Part shown: positions 50,701 through 53,321 of the stretch, piece after piece | How positions within the stretch are numbered: the stretch's first letter is position 1 | Layout of the letters: every line of letters starts with the position of its first letter | From: Paragonimus skrjabini miyazakii | Taxonomy: Eukaryota > Platyhelminthes > Trematoda > Plagiorchiida > Troglotrematidae | Assembly (NCBI GenBank): GCA_014338405.1 | Contig: JTDE01002171.1 | Span: 38,088-102,087, forward strand | DNA: 64,000 nt | Direction of reading: 5' to 3' | Notes under the pieces: generated by a model | Databases searched by the model: none | Seen by the model: only the letters and a program-made list of their open reading frames with translations | What the model was told of the DNA's origin: nothing | Made by a program: the position numbers and the translations under genes

Positions 50701-51966
50701 AACCGAATAAGTGCACTCGGTAATAGCAGTCCTGGAGAACACTGTTGTTGTTGTCACATGATGATGCATTACATTGTGCTACATTTCATTCGTTTGCCTG
50801 CTGCTGTCGAGCAGTTTCAGTAACCTATTGCATCATATCAAACACGAGTGGTTTCAGTGACTTGAATAAAGCTAAGGATTCTGTTGAGCGGAAATTGACC
50901 TTTTCTCTTCGGTCTGTTCTACCCTTTCATTATCTGTCTCGTTTGACTTTATTTCAGTACGCTTATCAGTTTGGCCGTCAATGAGCTGTGTTATGGTGGT
51001 TTATCGTTTCGCTTCTCTAGTTTTATATTTTATAGTTCGCGTTGGTCTACAACGTTTCTGTCTCGTCACATTTTTGAGTGTAGTTAACATAACCTTCATG
51101 AGATTTGGTAAACGGGCAGTTAGATTGACGAAAGGTGAATCGCCCTCAATAGGATTTGTTGCCAGTGGTTGTACTCTATTGCAGATGAGTGGGCCTTATT
51201 TTTGTCTTTTTCTGGTTCTCATGCTTTCGTTTGCCTTTTATCGACTTCTTCATCTTTAGTTGTCTAGCCTACTAACCTCGTATGCTATTTTCCATCACCC
51301 TGCTGTATTCAGGATTACTTGTTTCACTCTGGCCACGTGTGGGTTGTCTTCTACAAAGTTACTCAATGATGACTTCAACAACCCATTACTGATGACCTTG
51401 TCTTTTTTTCACGTACCTTTCTCACTCTTGTTAGCCATAAAACAGTATAAATCAATTTGGTTCCCTAGTCGATTGGTCCTACTTGAGACAGTTTTTTGGT
51501 ACTCATGGTTGTCGTTTGTCTATCATTTTAGGTTTGTGCTGTTATCACTGTGATCACACTAATCGCTCCGTATTTCTTAATCTCCGTCAATTCTGCATTT
51601 AGACCACAAACTTACGAGAAACTTTTGAATCTGGTTGAGACTCACGTCGCCGGTGAGCTTGGATGGTATCAATCCATGTCAACTTTGACACCTCAGAGTA
51701 AGATACCCGGTGGTTCCCAATTGCCCGGTCGGGCAAACTTTTCACGACTGACACAGTGGACTTTATCAAAGAAATCCCAAGTGGATCGGCTTTTGGAACT
51801 GGAGTTGCGCGCGGAAGAGTGTTCTTGGTTGTCATATGGGCCGGAAGAATTGCGACTGAAGTACGATTTGGCAAAGCAAATTTGGGATGAACAGCTACAC
51901 GAAGCAATTGAATCAATGTTGAACTGTTTGCGTAAGTCTGCTCCGGACAAATCGATCAACCAGTAA
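1..51966 (+). CDS. CEP350: CEP350-like centrosomal protein, 22-exon gene model (5' partial)
   Basis: This is the envelope of the gene; exons are listed separately. Joined, the exons give 6,183 nt: 2,060 codons plus TAA, open throughout. Every junction has GT and AG and the phases match at all 21 introns, which chance ORFs would not do. Layout: basic coiled coil (residues about 95-140), serine-rich linkers, a second helical block (about 605-658), a charged helix (about 1000-1040), another helix (about 1315-1365), a long acidic/serine-rich region, then a conserved C-terminus (about 1715-2050). In vertebrates CEP350 is a large centrosome and microtubule-anchoring protein of about 3,100 residues; that role is known of the family, not shown here. 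The order of helical blocks and the C-terminal block fit it. No CAP-Gly domain was found. The beginning lies left of the window. Another large coiled-coil centrosomal protein is the main alternative. Confidence 0.72.
374..660 (+). CDS. CEP350: CEP350-like exon 2: basic coiled coil
   Basis: Residues 85-180 of the model. The acceptor is a pyrimidine-rich stretch ending CGCTAG before 374. It encodes an uninterrupted Arg/Glu/Gln helix (RRQREVRRQERLQQEQ and on to about residue 140), then an Ala/Ser-rich tail. This is the first clear coiled coil and the sort of segment seen in the N-terminal half of CEP350. The donor is CAG|GTTATT at 661 and the exon ends on a codon boundary. An antisense ORF here is a shadow of this exon. 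Confidence 0.7.
1758..1966 (+). repeat. 5' LTR of the Gypsy-type element
   Basis: It starts TGATACGCCCGCG and matches the 3' LTR over most of its length: the shared blocks include GACTGTTCCACACGC/GGCTGTTCCACACGC, GTTCACACAGTGC and CTGCAGTAAACCGTTTTATC. It is about 209 bp, while the 3' LTR is about 468 bp because of an insertion. The right end is approximate. It is followed by TTTGGTGATGAGC, which resembles a decayed tRNA primer-binding site. Confidence 0.75.
2262..2519 (+). pseudogene. Gag remnant with Cys/His box
   Basis: An 85-codon open stretch ending in a Cys-rich segment (CCYGCGEC, then FCQKKGHI). This is like the nucleic-acid-binding knuckle at the end of Gag in Gypsy elements, with one or more ligands altered. 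The preceding LLTREKACDIVHQC resembles the helical part of Gag. The true start and the protease region after it are not recognisable because of stops. Confidence 0.6.
3056..3517 (+). pseudogene. Gypsy reverse transcriptase, inactive
   Basis: Two adjoining open pieces carry the RT fingers and palm: VRSCSDYKITVNRV, RYRLPKMSD, LFTRFYLSHAY, then a stop, then FAYFDNILITGR. The catalytic box, normally Y-x-D-D, reads YFDN at 3401-3412, so the second Asp is lost. Combined with the in-frame stop after SHAY, this copy cannot make active RT. Confidence 0.75.
3780..4240 (+). pseudogene. RNase H region of the Gypsy element
   Basis: The segment LKKPVVLFCDASAHGLGA carries the first catalytic Asp of Gypsy RNase H. 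Later ERNYSQVDREALAII carries the Glu-containing helix, and FAVFTDRKALISLL carries the second Asp. A stop separates YLLD from RFAVFTDRKAL. The order RT then RNase H then integrase is that of Ty3/Gypsy. Confidence 0.75.
4480..5263 (+). pseudogene. Integrase region of the Gypsy element
   Basis: HTDYSGIVKMKPLSRFYEWW matches the N-terminal region before the catalytic core. After a scrambled part, MTDNGFLFTSAEFTDLI carries the second catalytic Asp, followed by IKHVMTAPYYPTSRG, where the usual core motif is YHPxSNG. The C-terminal part (SAELMFDCRLRTRLDLF) is also typical. At least two frameshifts or stops interrupt it. Confidence 0.75.
5487..5498 (+). promoter_or_regulatory. Polypurine tract
   Basis: GGAGGGAGAGA sits directly before the TG that opens the 3' LTR. 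This is the expected place for the plus-strand primer in LTR retrotransposition. Confidence 0.6.
5499..5966 (+). repeat. 3' LTR of the Gypsy-type element, with internal insertion
   Basis: It starts TGATACATCCGCG and parallels the 5' LTR up to CACACAGTGCGTACTG (about 5643), then again from about 5905 (TTGCTGCAGTAAACCGTTTTATC). The roughly 255 bp between have no counterpart in the 5' LTR. The right end is approximate. Confidence 0.7.
5678..5903. repeat. Insertion in the 3' LTR: (TGT)n, short unit, (ATG)n
   Basis: A (TGT)n run at 5678-5710 and an (ATG)n run at 5883-5903 bracket a unit of about 153 bp (5716-5868). That unit is flanked by an 11-bp direct repeat TGTTGATAATG at 5705-5715 and 5869-5879. 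The repeat looks like a target-site duplication, and the (ATG)n resembles RTE-type tails found elsewhere in the window, so a small retroposon is likely. No protein is encoded. I could not identify a tRNA-like head with confidence. Confidence 0.55.
6237..6462 (+). CDS. CEP350: CEP350-like exon 3
   Basis: Residues 181-255. The acceptor is CCGTTGCAACCAG and the donor is the near-consensus GCAG|GTAAGT. It encodes a polar helix (REQKLDELLGHEGAAHW) followed by an acidic/Ser-rich stretch (GPEDSESESTGS) and a further helix (YVLRDRLALGH). It starts in phase 0, as exon 2 requires, and ends one base into a codon. The upstream in-frame ORF extension to 6147 is intronic. Confidence 0.75.
6463..8266. other. 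Intron 3, unassigned, with coding-like debris near its start
   Basis: This 1.8-kb intron ends in a T-rich tract and ATTTATTTAG. Between about 6618 and 6980 two plus-strand frames read like protein one after the other (SYVRCVNAYGPKEHYRP, then after a shift EIQSYCVSLSKPQVEFRP), ending at a TGA near 6980. I do not recognise the family. The rest (7000-8200) shows nothing supportable. Confidence 0.35.
8267..8459 (+). CDS. CEP350: CEP350-like exon 4
   Basis: Residues 256-319. It begins after ATTTATTTAG with the two bases that complete the codon split from exon 3. It encodes an Ala-rich helix (SSAEAASNALSKAIQT), then a polar stretch ending GRDCIGSHSD. The donor is CTA|GTGAGT at 8460, leaving two bases of a codon. 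The apparent stop TAG in the longer ORF is created only by reading through this donor. Confidence 0.75.
8694..8988 (+). CDS. CEP350: CEP350-like exon 5: acidic linker
   Basis: Residues 320-418. It follows a strong pyrimidine tract ending TTTCACAG and begins with the base that completes a Tyr codon. The sequence is acidic and low in hydrophobics (AMEDEAHDEFVDDMGTER), as expected for a disordered linker. The donor AGCGG|GTCAGT is moderate. The exon ends on a codon boundary. Confidence 0.65.
9618..9695 (+). CDS. Possible extra exon in intron 5
   Basis: A strong pyrimidine tract (CCGCCTCGTCTTTCCC) and ATTAG precede 9618. In the phase the gene needs, 26 codons follow (starting AGQVKPWGGAWEDAW) up to TTG|GTGCAG, and adding them would keep the frame. 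A different frame of the same DNA is open far longer, from about 9516 to a TGA near 9820 (DKSNLGAVHGKMLGL, then DRLWCRIVQTT). Either could be the real coding frame, and an unrelated element is also possible. Weakly supported. Confidence 0.22.
10190..10470 (-). mobile_element. RTE-B 3' end fragment
   Basis: On the minus strand this segment ends in (GAT)n, seen on the plus strand as CATCATCATCG at 10190. It parallels the segments at 17960-18321 (opposite orientation) and 38875-39150. Shared blocks include GATGCTTAACTG(T/C)CA, GGGGACCTAACCACTAAAAAT / GGTGACCTAACTAAGAAAAA and AGCCGAACTATAAGTGGAAG. Only the 3' end is present, as in 5'-truncated RTE insertions. A SINE sharing this 3' end cannot be excluded. 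Confidence 0.6.
10748..10935 (+). CDS. CEP350: CEP350-like exon 6
   Basis: Residues 419-480. A long T-rich tract ending TGTGTTACCAG precedes it. It encodes IDDLFTRAAAMKALSKQP, then a basic segment (AQNTLKRLIYSDPLRFSALR) ending in KRHKTTTR. It starts in phase 0 and ends two bases into an Arg codon at the donor ACCAG|GTATGT. Confidence 0.75.
10936..13382. other. Intron 6
   Basis: A 2.4-kb intron. Bases 10936-12650 contain no family I can name. Bases 12690-13260 resemble a Gypsy integrase remnant, listed separately. The acceptor is GTATTTATCCAG. Confidence 0.5.
12690..13260 (+). pseudogene. Possible Gypsy integrase C-terminal remnant
   Basis: Scattered plus-strand pieces follow integrase order: VFSSAEFTSVV (compare FTSAEFTDLI in the intron 2 element), TLKRARTLL where integrases have a TFKRALL-like helix, SFGENVASRTELRI where the LLGR-x-RTRLDL block is expected, and VRGHDGVSHWTRGLL where a basic GHD-x-W-x-PG motif is expected. 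Frames shift between pieces and no catalytic residue set is intact. No LTRs were found around it. Confidence 0.4.
13383..13593 (+). CDS. CEP350: CEP350-like exon 7
   Basis: Residues 481-551. Its first base completes the Arg codon from exon 6. It encodes a polar sequence with helical propensity (QNDQNIVESRAKASSRARGL) and ends GDYITGAP at the donor CCA|GTAAGT, on a codon boundary. Acceptor and donor are both good. Confidence 0.72.
13594..14284. other. Intron 7, nothing recognised
   Basis: A 691-bp intron, T-rich, ending CTGGTCTGTTCACAG. Hydrophobic short ORFs here are translations of pyrimidine-rich intron DNA. Confidence 0.6.
14285..14605 (+). CDS. CEP350: CEP350-like exon 8: conserved helical block
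   Basis: Residues 552-658. After a Ser-rich and Asn/Gln-rich lead it encodes a long helix: LTAAALGLRLSAEMNHLEAL, then HVADMESLRQFAAAQAETVA and LAQLLK. The pattern of a helix with MES/ERxxG-type and Q-E-x-x-SLAQILK-like ending resembles a conserved CEP350 block (recollection of the family). The acceptor is TCTGTTCACAG and the donor is AAG|GTTTGT. Both ends are in phase 0. Confidence 0.8.
14675..14788 (-). mobile_element. SINE fragment, copy 3 (tail part only)
   Basis: Bases 14693-14775 match the tail of the SINE copies at 30152-30365 and 30943-31145: ATTTGATCGCA, TTCGCATTCAGAT, TTTCCAG-CAGCCT, TTTCGAAAAGAA and CGGGTTTCGCTC. The tRNA-like head is missing. It lies within intron 8 just before a short stretch with coding character. 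Confidence 0.6.
14807..14942 (+). pseudogene. Possible exon or exon relic (helical)
   Basis: One frame reads as a plausible helix (TLQEIERVLAEENRHDKREL) followed by a basic tail, open to a TAA at 14943. An in-phase acceptor giving this frame is not available: from ACGGACAG|ATCACG, phase 0 hits a TGA. In CEP350 a charged helix would be expected right after the exon 8 block, so this may be a relic or an alternative exon. A donor-like CTAG|GTAAAA occurs at about 14877. Confidence 0.3.
15889..16059 (+). CDS. CEP350: CEP350-like exon 9
   Basis: Residues 659-715. The acceptor is the strong TTCTGCCTTCCTGTCCAG and the donor is CGA|GTAAGT. It encodes a Gln/Ala/Pro-rich linker ending in a short helix (EGVLQAAEEFTR). 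Both ends are in phase 0. A further short open stretch at 15518-15573 (VLSLEVNASSTATISQ) also has phase 0 ends but weak splice sites, so I left it out of the model. Confidence 0.72.
16693..17205 (+). mobile_element. RTE-A copy 1, 5'-truncated
   Basis: It matches the C-terminal part of the RTE-A open frame at 42967-43407: the RRxVFRNARDxRSIGQL stretch, HSLRWLGHVLRM, WGPRDHSNRW and LSEMA. It runs into part of the 3' untranslated region (CGTTTTCTTCTAGGATATTCTCC), but the RTE-A (ATG)n tail is not present. A TAG and a TGA-derived change break the frame. It is a dead copy. Confidence 0.8.
17960..18321 (+). mobile_element. RTE-B 3' end fragment with (ATG)n tail
   Basis: It ends in (ATG)n at 18302-18321. 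Its reverse complement matches the segments at 10190-10470 and 38875-39150 over about 250 bp. It is the cleanest copy of the tail of this family in the window. Confidence 0.65.
18757..18943 (+). CDS. CEP350: CEP350-like exon 10
   Basis: Residues 716-777. It begins with a charged helix (AERRLSEKAAMLEVLHRSCE) and continues into a Ser/Thr-rich linker. The acceptor AATGCGTTCAG has a modest pyrimidine tract and the donor is ACAG|GTTCGT. It starts in phase 0 and ends one base into a Gly codon. Confidence 0.68.
19041..19312 (+). CDS. CEP350: CEP350-like exon 11
   Basis: Residues 778-868. The 97-bp intron before it is the shortest in the gene. The acceptor is TTGTATTTCATAATAG, completing a Gly codon. 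The encoded sequence is a Ser/Ala/Thr-rich linker (SKLSTASTSASCGNSE) with acidic patches, and it ends at GGT|GTAAGT in phase 0. In-frame ORF sequence after 19312 is intronic. Confidence 0.72.
19528..19686 (+). CDS. CEP350: CEP350-like exon 12 (splice sites weak)
   Basis: Residues 869-921. The open frame reads like protein (SLTKLGLQSDLEALEDIPD) and both ends keep phase 0 with exons 11 and 13. The acceptor TTCATGAGATAG lacks a good pyrimidine tract, and the donor ACA|GTCTAC is poor, so the ends may be wrong by several codons. A TGA follows at about 19699. Confidence 0.45.
19687..21254. other. Intron 12, unassigned, with antisense open frames
   Basis: A 1.57-kb intron. On the minus strand it carries open stretches at 21165-20848 (105 codons), 20530-20345 and 20344-20126 that read like protein but match no family I know. 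They could be chance or debris of an inserted element. The acceptor is TAACGTTTGTTACAG. Confidence 0.4.
21255..21484 (+). CDS. CEP350: CEP350-like exon 13
   Basis: Residues 922-997. It encodes a basic/polar linker (SHRSIRPKVASKSPQRRYPR) with a short helix. The acceptor is GTTTGTTACAG in phase 0. The donor AACAG|GTTGGT leaves two bases, AG. The other open frame over the same bases (from 21148) does not fit the phases of the neighbours. Confidence 0.68.
21485..22204. other. Intron 13, nothing recognised
   Basis: A 720-bp intron that ends with a good pyrimidine tract, CCGCTTTCTCATTTCAG. Confidence 0.6.
22205..22331 (+). CDS. CEP350: CEP350-like exon 14: signature charged helix
   Basis: Residues 998-1040. 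It encodes one continuous helix: GLAERAAMLKCRRERAQKLI, then SRSLELEEDEVVRLELEALK. This K/R-rich then D/E-rich pattern with closely spaced L-E-x-E-A-L closely resembles a conserved CEP350 helix and is one of the better reasons for the gene name. The donor is AAG|GTACGT. It begins by completing a Ser codon and ends in phase 0. Confidence 0.8.
22332..22736. other. Intron 14, nothing recognised
   Basis: A 405-bp T-rich intron ending TCATCCATCCATTTCATCCAG. Confidence 0.6.
22737..23089 (+). CDS. CEP350: CEP350-like exon 15: Ser-rich linker
   Basis: Residues 1041-1157. It encodes a basic start (SAQNKRKSTRSIHDLLSPV) and then a long Ser/Thr-rich, probably disordered stretch. The acceptor is strong. 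The donor AACA|GTAAGC leaves two bases of a Gln codon. The TAA that would end the longer ORF lies inside the donor. Confidence 0.75.
23090..23947. other. Intron 15, nothing recognised
   Basis: An 858-bp intron. ORFs in it are hydrophobic translations of T-rich DNA and lack splice sites in phase. The acceptor is CTCATCTCAATTGCAG. Confidence 0.6.
23948..24168 (+). CDS. CEP350: CEP350-like exon 16
   Basis: Residues 1158-1231. It is open in the phase set by exon 15, although no long ATG-started ORF begins at its left edge. It encodes a Ser/Thr/Ala-rich linker (SSVAKSLATATSLRTNLASG), then SRSALTRLGDNLTQSKQKSD and an acidic end (DLIPADDDKRNLC). The donor is TGCG|GTACGA. The frame overlapping it from 23921 is a shadow. 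Confidence 0.68.
24169..27188. other. Intron 16 with tRNA-like remnants
   Basis: A 3.0-kb intron. A B-box-like GAGTTCGAACCCC occurs near 24418-24430, and a tRNA-like A box and B box near 26611-26680, listed separately. The rest, including an antisense 116-codon ORF at 26395-26045, is unassigned. The acceptor is TGTTTTGATACCCCACAG. Confidence 0.5.
26605..26690 (+). mobile_element. tRNA-like sequence, probable SINE head
   Basis: GACGGTTCAGTGGTAACG resembles an RNA polymerase III A box and, about 40 bp on, TTTCGAGCCC resembles a B box. The cloverleaf is not convincing enough to call a tRNA gene. A tRNA-derived SINE head or pseudogene is the simplest reading. Confidence 0.4.
27189..27595 (+). 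CDS. CEP350: CEP350-like exon 17: linker plus helix
   Basis: Residues 1232-1367. After a basic/Ser-rich lead (RRLILSSSARRSRRTSSN) it encodes a helix: SQVDLSEIESRVHALCSG, then LRQQESLLSRINRLHGQASK and DRLTRLQSTLMQHKQ. The helix resembles a CEP350 block that pairs a short L-x-x-L-x-x-x-L helix with an R/K-rich one. The donor is CAA|GTGCGT. It begins by completing a Glu codon and ends in phase 0. Confidence 0.78.
27726..28555 (+). CDS. CEP350: CEP350-like exon 18, largest exon, acidic/Ser-rich
   Basis: Residues 1368-1643. It opens with a helix (LCTEIIRNIRNQLDACQS) that may extend the one in exon 17. The remainder is Ser/Thr/Glu-rich and probably disordered, including a run of acidic residues (VDDDESESESRTIS) and SYFEISDRLTDVDF. 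The acceptor is TTTTGACTGTTCCACAG. The donor GCAGA|GTAAGT leaves two bases. The antisense ORF at 28258-27833 is a shadow. Confidence 0.78.
30152..30365 (-). mobile_element. tRNA-derived SINE, copy 1
   Basis: Read on the minus strand, the head at about 30355 has an A box (CTGGTGCAGTGGTTACCACG) and, further on, a B-box-like GGCCGGAATCC. The tail matches copies at 30943-31145 and 14675-14788. Two neighbouring copies in the same orientation sit about 800 bp apart. Confidence 0.65.
30943..31145 (-). mobile_element. tRNA-derived SINE, copy 2
   Basis: On the minus strand the head has TGGTGCAATGGTAAAC (A box) and AAAGTTCAAACCCC (B box, near consensus). The body shares GCAGTTTTCGCATTCAGA, TTTTCAGCCA and CGGGTT-C with copies 1 and 3. 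It lies just before the first assembly gap. Confidence 0.65.
31412..31512. other. Assembly gap (Ns)
   Basis: A run of about 100 Ns, probably of arbitrary length. ORFs that span it are meaningless. Confidence 0.99.
32738..33640 (+). pseudogene. RTE-A reverse transcriptase, 300 codons open
   Basis: This is the longest open piece of copy 2. RT landmarks in order: KAPDPDLLPLSLFKDGG, HRGISLVSVASKLLTG, EEQAGFRSGRGCVDHIFTLR, LNLKAAFN (the usual F-L-D-L-x-K-A-F-D reads LNLKAAFN, so a catalytic Asp is changed to Asn), GFRQGC and YMAYADDIVLL. The loss of that Asp suggests inactivity. Confidence 0.8.
33689..34150 (+). pseudogene. RTE-A C-terminal domain of copy 2
   Basis: The frame continues after a one-codon stop: FTHLGGTVSSACNIADEI, IAKTRFVFAKLHNVWRRKDV, DINRLAVFDHRCLHHLAHIK and HSLRWLSHLLRM. 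It corresponds to 42752-43200 in copy 5. It ends at a TGA where copy 5 reads on. Confidence 0.8.
34343..34800. mobile_element. Unidentified insertion in RTE-A copy 2 3' UTR
   Basis: In other RTE-A copies the text around TTCTTCCACCTAGTC runs directly to the CGT(C/T)TT-TTCTAGGATTTTCCGC stretch. Here about 460 bp intervene. The inserted DNA has a CCAATAAACAGTGC polyadenylation-like signal near 34670 and an AT-rich right end. A solo LTR or a small retroposon would fit. I see no terminal repeats clear enough to decide. Confidence 0.45.
36670..37107 (+). mobile_element. RTE-A copy 3, 3' end only
   Basis: It is homologous to about 43135-43546: AACAGTTGGAAAAACCACTTG, GGTCCTCGTGATAACT, CGCTGGTTAGAAACG and CCGAGATGGCA, then the 3' UTR, ending in a decayed GATAGTGATGGTGATTATGACGATG tail. 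The coding part is riddled with changes, so this is an older copy than copy 5. Confidence 0.75.
40285..40647 (-). pseudogene. RTE-B reverse transcriptase fingers
   Basis: A 120-codon minus-strand frame carries VHNCISTLKPNGTAGSDDFL, LLAPFNEGGKALIEALTQLF and WGHSMIVPVYKKG. This is the N-terminal RT region of RTE elements (K-x-x-G-x-D, then I-P-V-Y-K-K-G). A frameshift follows. Confidence 0.75.
40861..41142 (-). mobile_element. RTE-A copy 4, 280 bp, nested in RTE-B
   Basis: The reverse complement of 43265-43546, ending in (ATG)n (plus strand TCATCATCATCATCAT at 40861-40876). The same 12-bp sequence ACTTCACTACTC flanks it at 40851-40862 and 41143-41154, overlapping the tail slightly, as a target-site duplication should. 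It is close to copy 5 in sequence, so the insertion is relatively young. Confidence 0.85.
41141..41554 (-). pseudogene. RTE-B endonuclease C-terminus and linker
   Basis: The minus-strand frame has LIGAHLDSDHASLCL, where the usual final endonuclease motif is S-D-H, followed by a helical linker. The neighbouring frame at 41678-41436 carries LCAQRKLFLANTSFRHCARH and QAWSQVDHIVVS, earlier parts of the same domain, so a frameshift lies between about 41440 and 41560. Confidence 0.7.
42001..43407 (+). CDS. RTE-A reverse transcriptase and C-terminal domain, open
   Basis: A 468-codon frame; the first 18 or so codons lie outside the element. Landmarks: EEQAGFRSGRGCVDNIFTLR, VVFLDLKAAFDSVAR (catalytic Asp kept), SSGVRQGCPISPFLSNF, LTDLEYADDIVLLSSS (YADD kept), then the RTE tail domain with RSILLYGSETWPV, FDHRCLRQLAHIKWTDRVS, HSLRWLGHVLRM and WGPRDHSNRW. 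It ends at TAG 43405-43407. Motif residues look intact, but the endonuclease and RT N-terminus are missing, so it is not autonomous. Confidence 0.85.
   Translation: MVTHCLKSIIVDRRVQGTPGISLVSIASKLLTGLILRRLTKPRENQIREEQAGFRSGRGCVDNIFTLRRILEHRHCYRQPTVVVFLDLKAAFDSVARNVLWSCLLRKGVPEKYVNLLRLLYAHSASRVRVYGQLSRAFITSSGVRQGCPISPFLSNFVMDDILEGALREYNELGVELLPGARLTDLEYADDIVLLSSSAENMQTMLDRLRDGAGLYGMRFAPSKCKVLLQDWGTSTPTFFITGNPLENVDSFTYLGSTISSACNIADEISARIAKARVAFAKLRHLWRRKDVRLSLKGRVYNACVRSILLYGSETWPVHKEDINRLAVFDHRCLRQLAHIKWTDRVSNVAVRRRVFRNARDARSIGQLLTVHSLRWLGHVLRMSYDRLPYRAYAEATNSWVKPRGGQPTTWSQDMKALTSPLSKVGRCRLPGWGPRDHSNRWLGTLSEMALCRSQWRTCIHTISNSSC
42056..43546 (+). mobile_element. RTE-A copy 5, 5'-truncated, best preserved
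   Basis: It begins inside the reverse transcriptase at the GISLVSIASKLLTG block and runs through the 3' UTR (TTCTTCTAGGATATTCTCCG) to a clean (ATG)n at 43526-43546. 5' truncation with a microsatellite tail is the normal outcome of target-primed reverse transcription in the RTE clade. The left boundary abuts RTE-B in head-to-head orientation. Confidence 0.85.
43547..43779 (+). other. Orphan open frame just after the RTE-A tail
   Basis: From the last GAT of the tail the frame GKEPRRKRRHTYPLKKGEL and on (KAAKLRSLVALQCLLDYKN, then SNDFEERRR) stays open for about 77 codons to a TAG at 43777-43779. The composition is protein-like. It cannot be an exon of the CEP350-like gene without breaking the phase at exon 19. 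The identity is unknown. Confidence 0.3.
43790..46841. other. Right part of intron 18, nothing recognised
   Basis: About 3 kb of T-rich DNA with only short ORFs. I see no repeat family, RNA gene or exon. Confidence 0.5.
46842..47133 (+). CDS. CEP350: CEP350-like exon 19: start of the conserved C-terminus
   Basis: Residues 1644-1741. It starts after TCTGTTTCTTCTTGTGATCAG, completing an Asp codon across the 18-kb intron. After a polar lead it encodes HQTVVDHVTDTLFTKILSDV and IDLSVDQMKTRQP, an amphipathic helix like the V-T-x-x-L-L helix in the C-terminal region of CEP350. The donor is CCA|GTGAGT in phase 0. Confidence 0.75.
47134..48451. other. Intron 19, nothing recognised
   Basis: A 1.3-kb intron ending CATTCTCTTTTTCATCAG. 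No repeat or RNA is seen. Confidence 0.55.
48452..48854 (+). CDS. CEP350: CEP350-like exon 20: acidic run, then conserved WVDPD
   Basis: Residues 1742-1875. It contains a strongly acidic stretch (GDSEDETGDEDLEEEMEGEE), then a helix (ADLPSRTQPLIQAVVSHLWR) and the end PDLFRPDWVDPD, which continues in exon 21. The acceptor is strong and the donor GATT|GTGAGT leaves one base. The antisense ORF at 48813-48448 is a shadow. Confidence 0.78.
48855..50481. other. Intron 20, nothing recognised
   Basis: A 1.6-kb AT-rich intron. The acceptor is TCAATTAAACGTGCAG, with a poor pyrimidine tract but exact phase. Confidence 0.55.
50482..50674 (+). CDS. CEP350: CEP350-like exon 21: conserved helix
   Basis: Residues 1876-1939. 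It encodes YLDPDLHVLPNLRFVSRGLL, then FDLVAEFIQRVYAGEDEEYI and a basic tail. The R-x-L-x-F-D-L-x-x-E-x-x-x-x-x-Y pattern resembles the late C-terminal CEP350 region and DUF4378-type domains. The donor CTCG|GTAAAC leaves two bases of an Arg codon. Confidence 0.78.
50675..51602. other. Intron 21
   Basis: A 928-bp T-rich intron that gives several hydrophobic, membrane-like ORFs (50745-51553). These lack splice sites in phase and are not genes. The acceptor is TCAATTCTGCATTTAG. Confidence 0.6.
51603..51966 (+). CDS. CEP350: CEP350-like final exon 22 with stop
   Basis: Residues 1940-2060 and TAA at 51964-51966. It encodes PQTYEKLLNLVETHVAGELG, then a linker, then QVDRLLELELRAEECSWLSY and LRLKYDLAKQIWDEQLHEAI, ending CLRKSAPDKSINQ. 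The closing V-D-x-L-L-x-x-E-L-x-x-E-E-x-x-W motif followed by a helix is the expected C-terminus of CEP350. No polyadenylation signal at a suitable distance was found. Confidence 0.85.
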
Positions 51967-53320
51967 TCCGTCCCTGCAGTCGATTAAACCGCCCAATCTA
52001 CTTGACCTGTCCCCGAAAACCGTGTATTCCTAGTCCGGACTCAGCTTCTTGCGTGCTGCATTGCATGCCTCCGGTGCATTACCCGGTCCATTTATTTCCT
52101 CTAGTTCATTCTGTTTTTTTCCACGTTTGCTATCTCATAGTCATATCCCAAATGAATTCCCCTCTATCCTGTCAAAAGCCTTTCATTCGAGTTTTGACTT
52201 TGAAACGGAAAATACTGTCAGCGTATTTTATTTATGCTACGGATCCGATTTTACCATCTGTTGATATTGCTCATTGTAATCTCCTCTCTCTCTTCCTCTG
52301 TGATATAAACTACACCAGCCTCTCAGCTCGAACTATTCTTCTCCTTAAAACAGTTGCCGAATCATTCATGTACAAAAGCAACTTTCTCTTTTACGCCCAT
52401 TTGTGTGTTGCTCATCTCAGCGATGACTGTTTAGTCTGTTCACTCTGACCTAGATCAGTTTTAATTTCGTTGCTCGGACGGCCACCGCGATATTCAATTG
52501 GTTTATTTTCGTTCCGAAAAGAATCTCTGCAAGTTATTTCAACTCTGCTTGTGTATACCTCGTTTTCCCATACACACACACACACACACACACATTGACA
52601 CTTTCTAGTTATTTGTCTTGTCCCTTTTTCGTGTCATCTGAGGCTCCGTAACGTTTTTTTGTTTTGAATGCGACTAGAATTCAGCTTGTTGTCCTACTGC
52701 ACACAATATTTTCTCAATCGTGTTCGATTACTTATCTTGCTTTTCCACTATAAAACATGAATATGCTGATTACTGTTTACACGCACTTATTCGGTTTCAA
52801 ACCGTACTTGAGAGTATTGTGGCCGAAGCTGTCGTTGATGACCACAGTATCGAACCAATTAGTTAGCGAGTAGGGAAGCCTAGGGTTGCTTACTTGAATT
52901 CATATTCAGGTTTTACTGCAGCACATGAACGTATCAAATTGGACGTTTGTAGTCAAAAGTGTGAATTAGGTTCTGATCAGAAAGCCCAGTGTTTCTACGA
53001 TCACATTATGTGATCGCTTTATGACTTGGTCTAATCGCTGATTGTTTTCCCAGAGCACTCAAAATAATGGTGTAATCGATATGATTTGCCAACAATTTAT
53101 TGACCCGGATTGACATTGTTCATCTCAAGTTAGTTAAAACTGATCAGAGTAACGGGGACTTGTGGTGCTAATTATTTTATTATTCCGTGAAACACTACAG
53201 ACAAATTTACGAGTCAGTCGGATCATGATACAAATCAGCTACCCTCTTCATGTTGAGAACGGTGTATACGAAGGTCATAATCCACTTCACCCGTTTTTGT
53301 TCGATTTTTTTCATCAATAA
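51967..53320. other. Downstream of the CEP350-like gene, probable 3' UTR then intergenic
   Basis: The first few hundred bases are pyrimidine-rich and probably include the 3' UTR. A (CA)n microsatellite lies at about 52571-52594. No AATAAA was seen in the first kilobase; an ATTAAA at 51983 is too close to the stop to be convincing. No gene was found. Confidence 0.45.
52571..52594. repeat. (CA)n microsatellite
   Basis: About 12 CA units interrupt otherwise pyrimidine-rich DNA downstream of the gene. Confidence 0.95.
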
Positions 53321-53321
53321 A

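Noticed and set aside
50745..51553. Series of hydrophobic ORFs that look like small membrane proteins
   Set aside because: They lie within intron 21, where T-rich plus-strand DNA translates to Phe/Leu/Ser-rich text; exons 21 and 22 join in phase without them.
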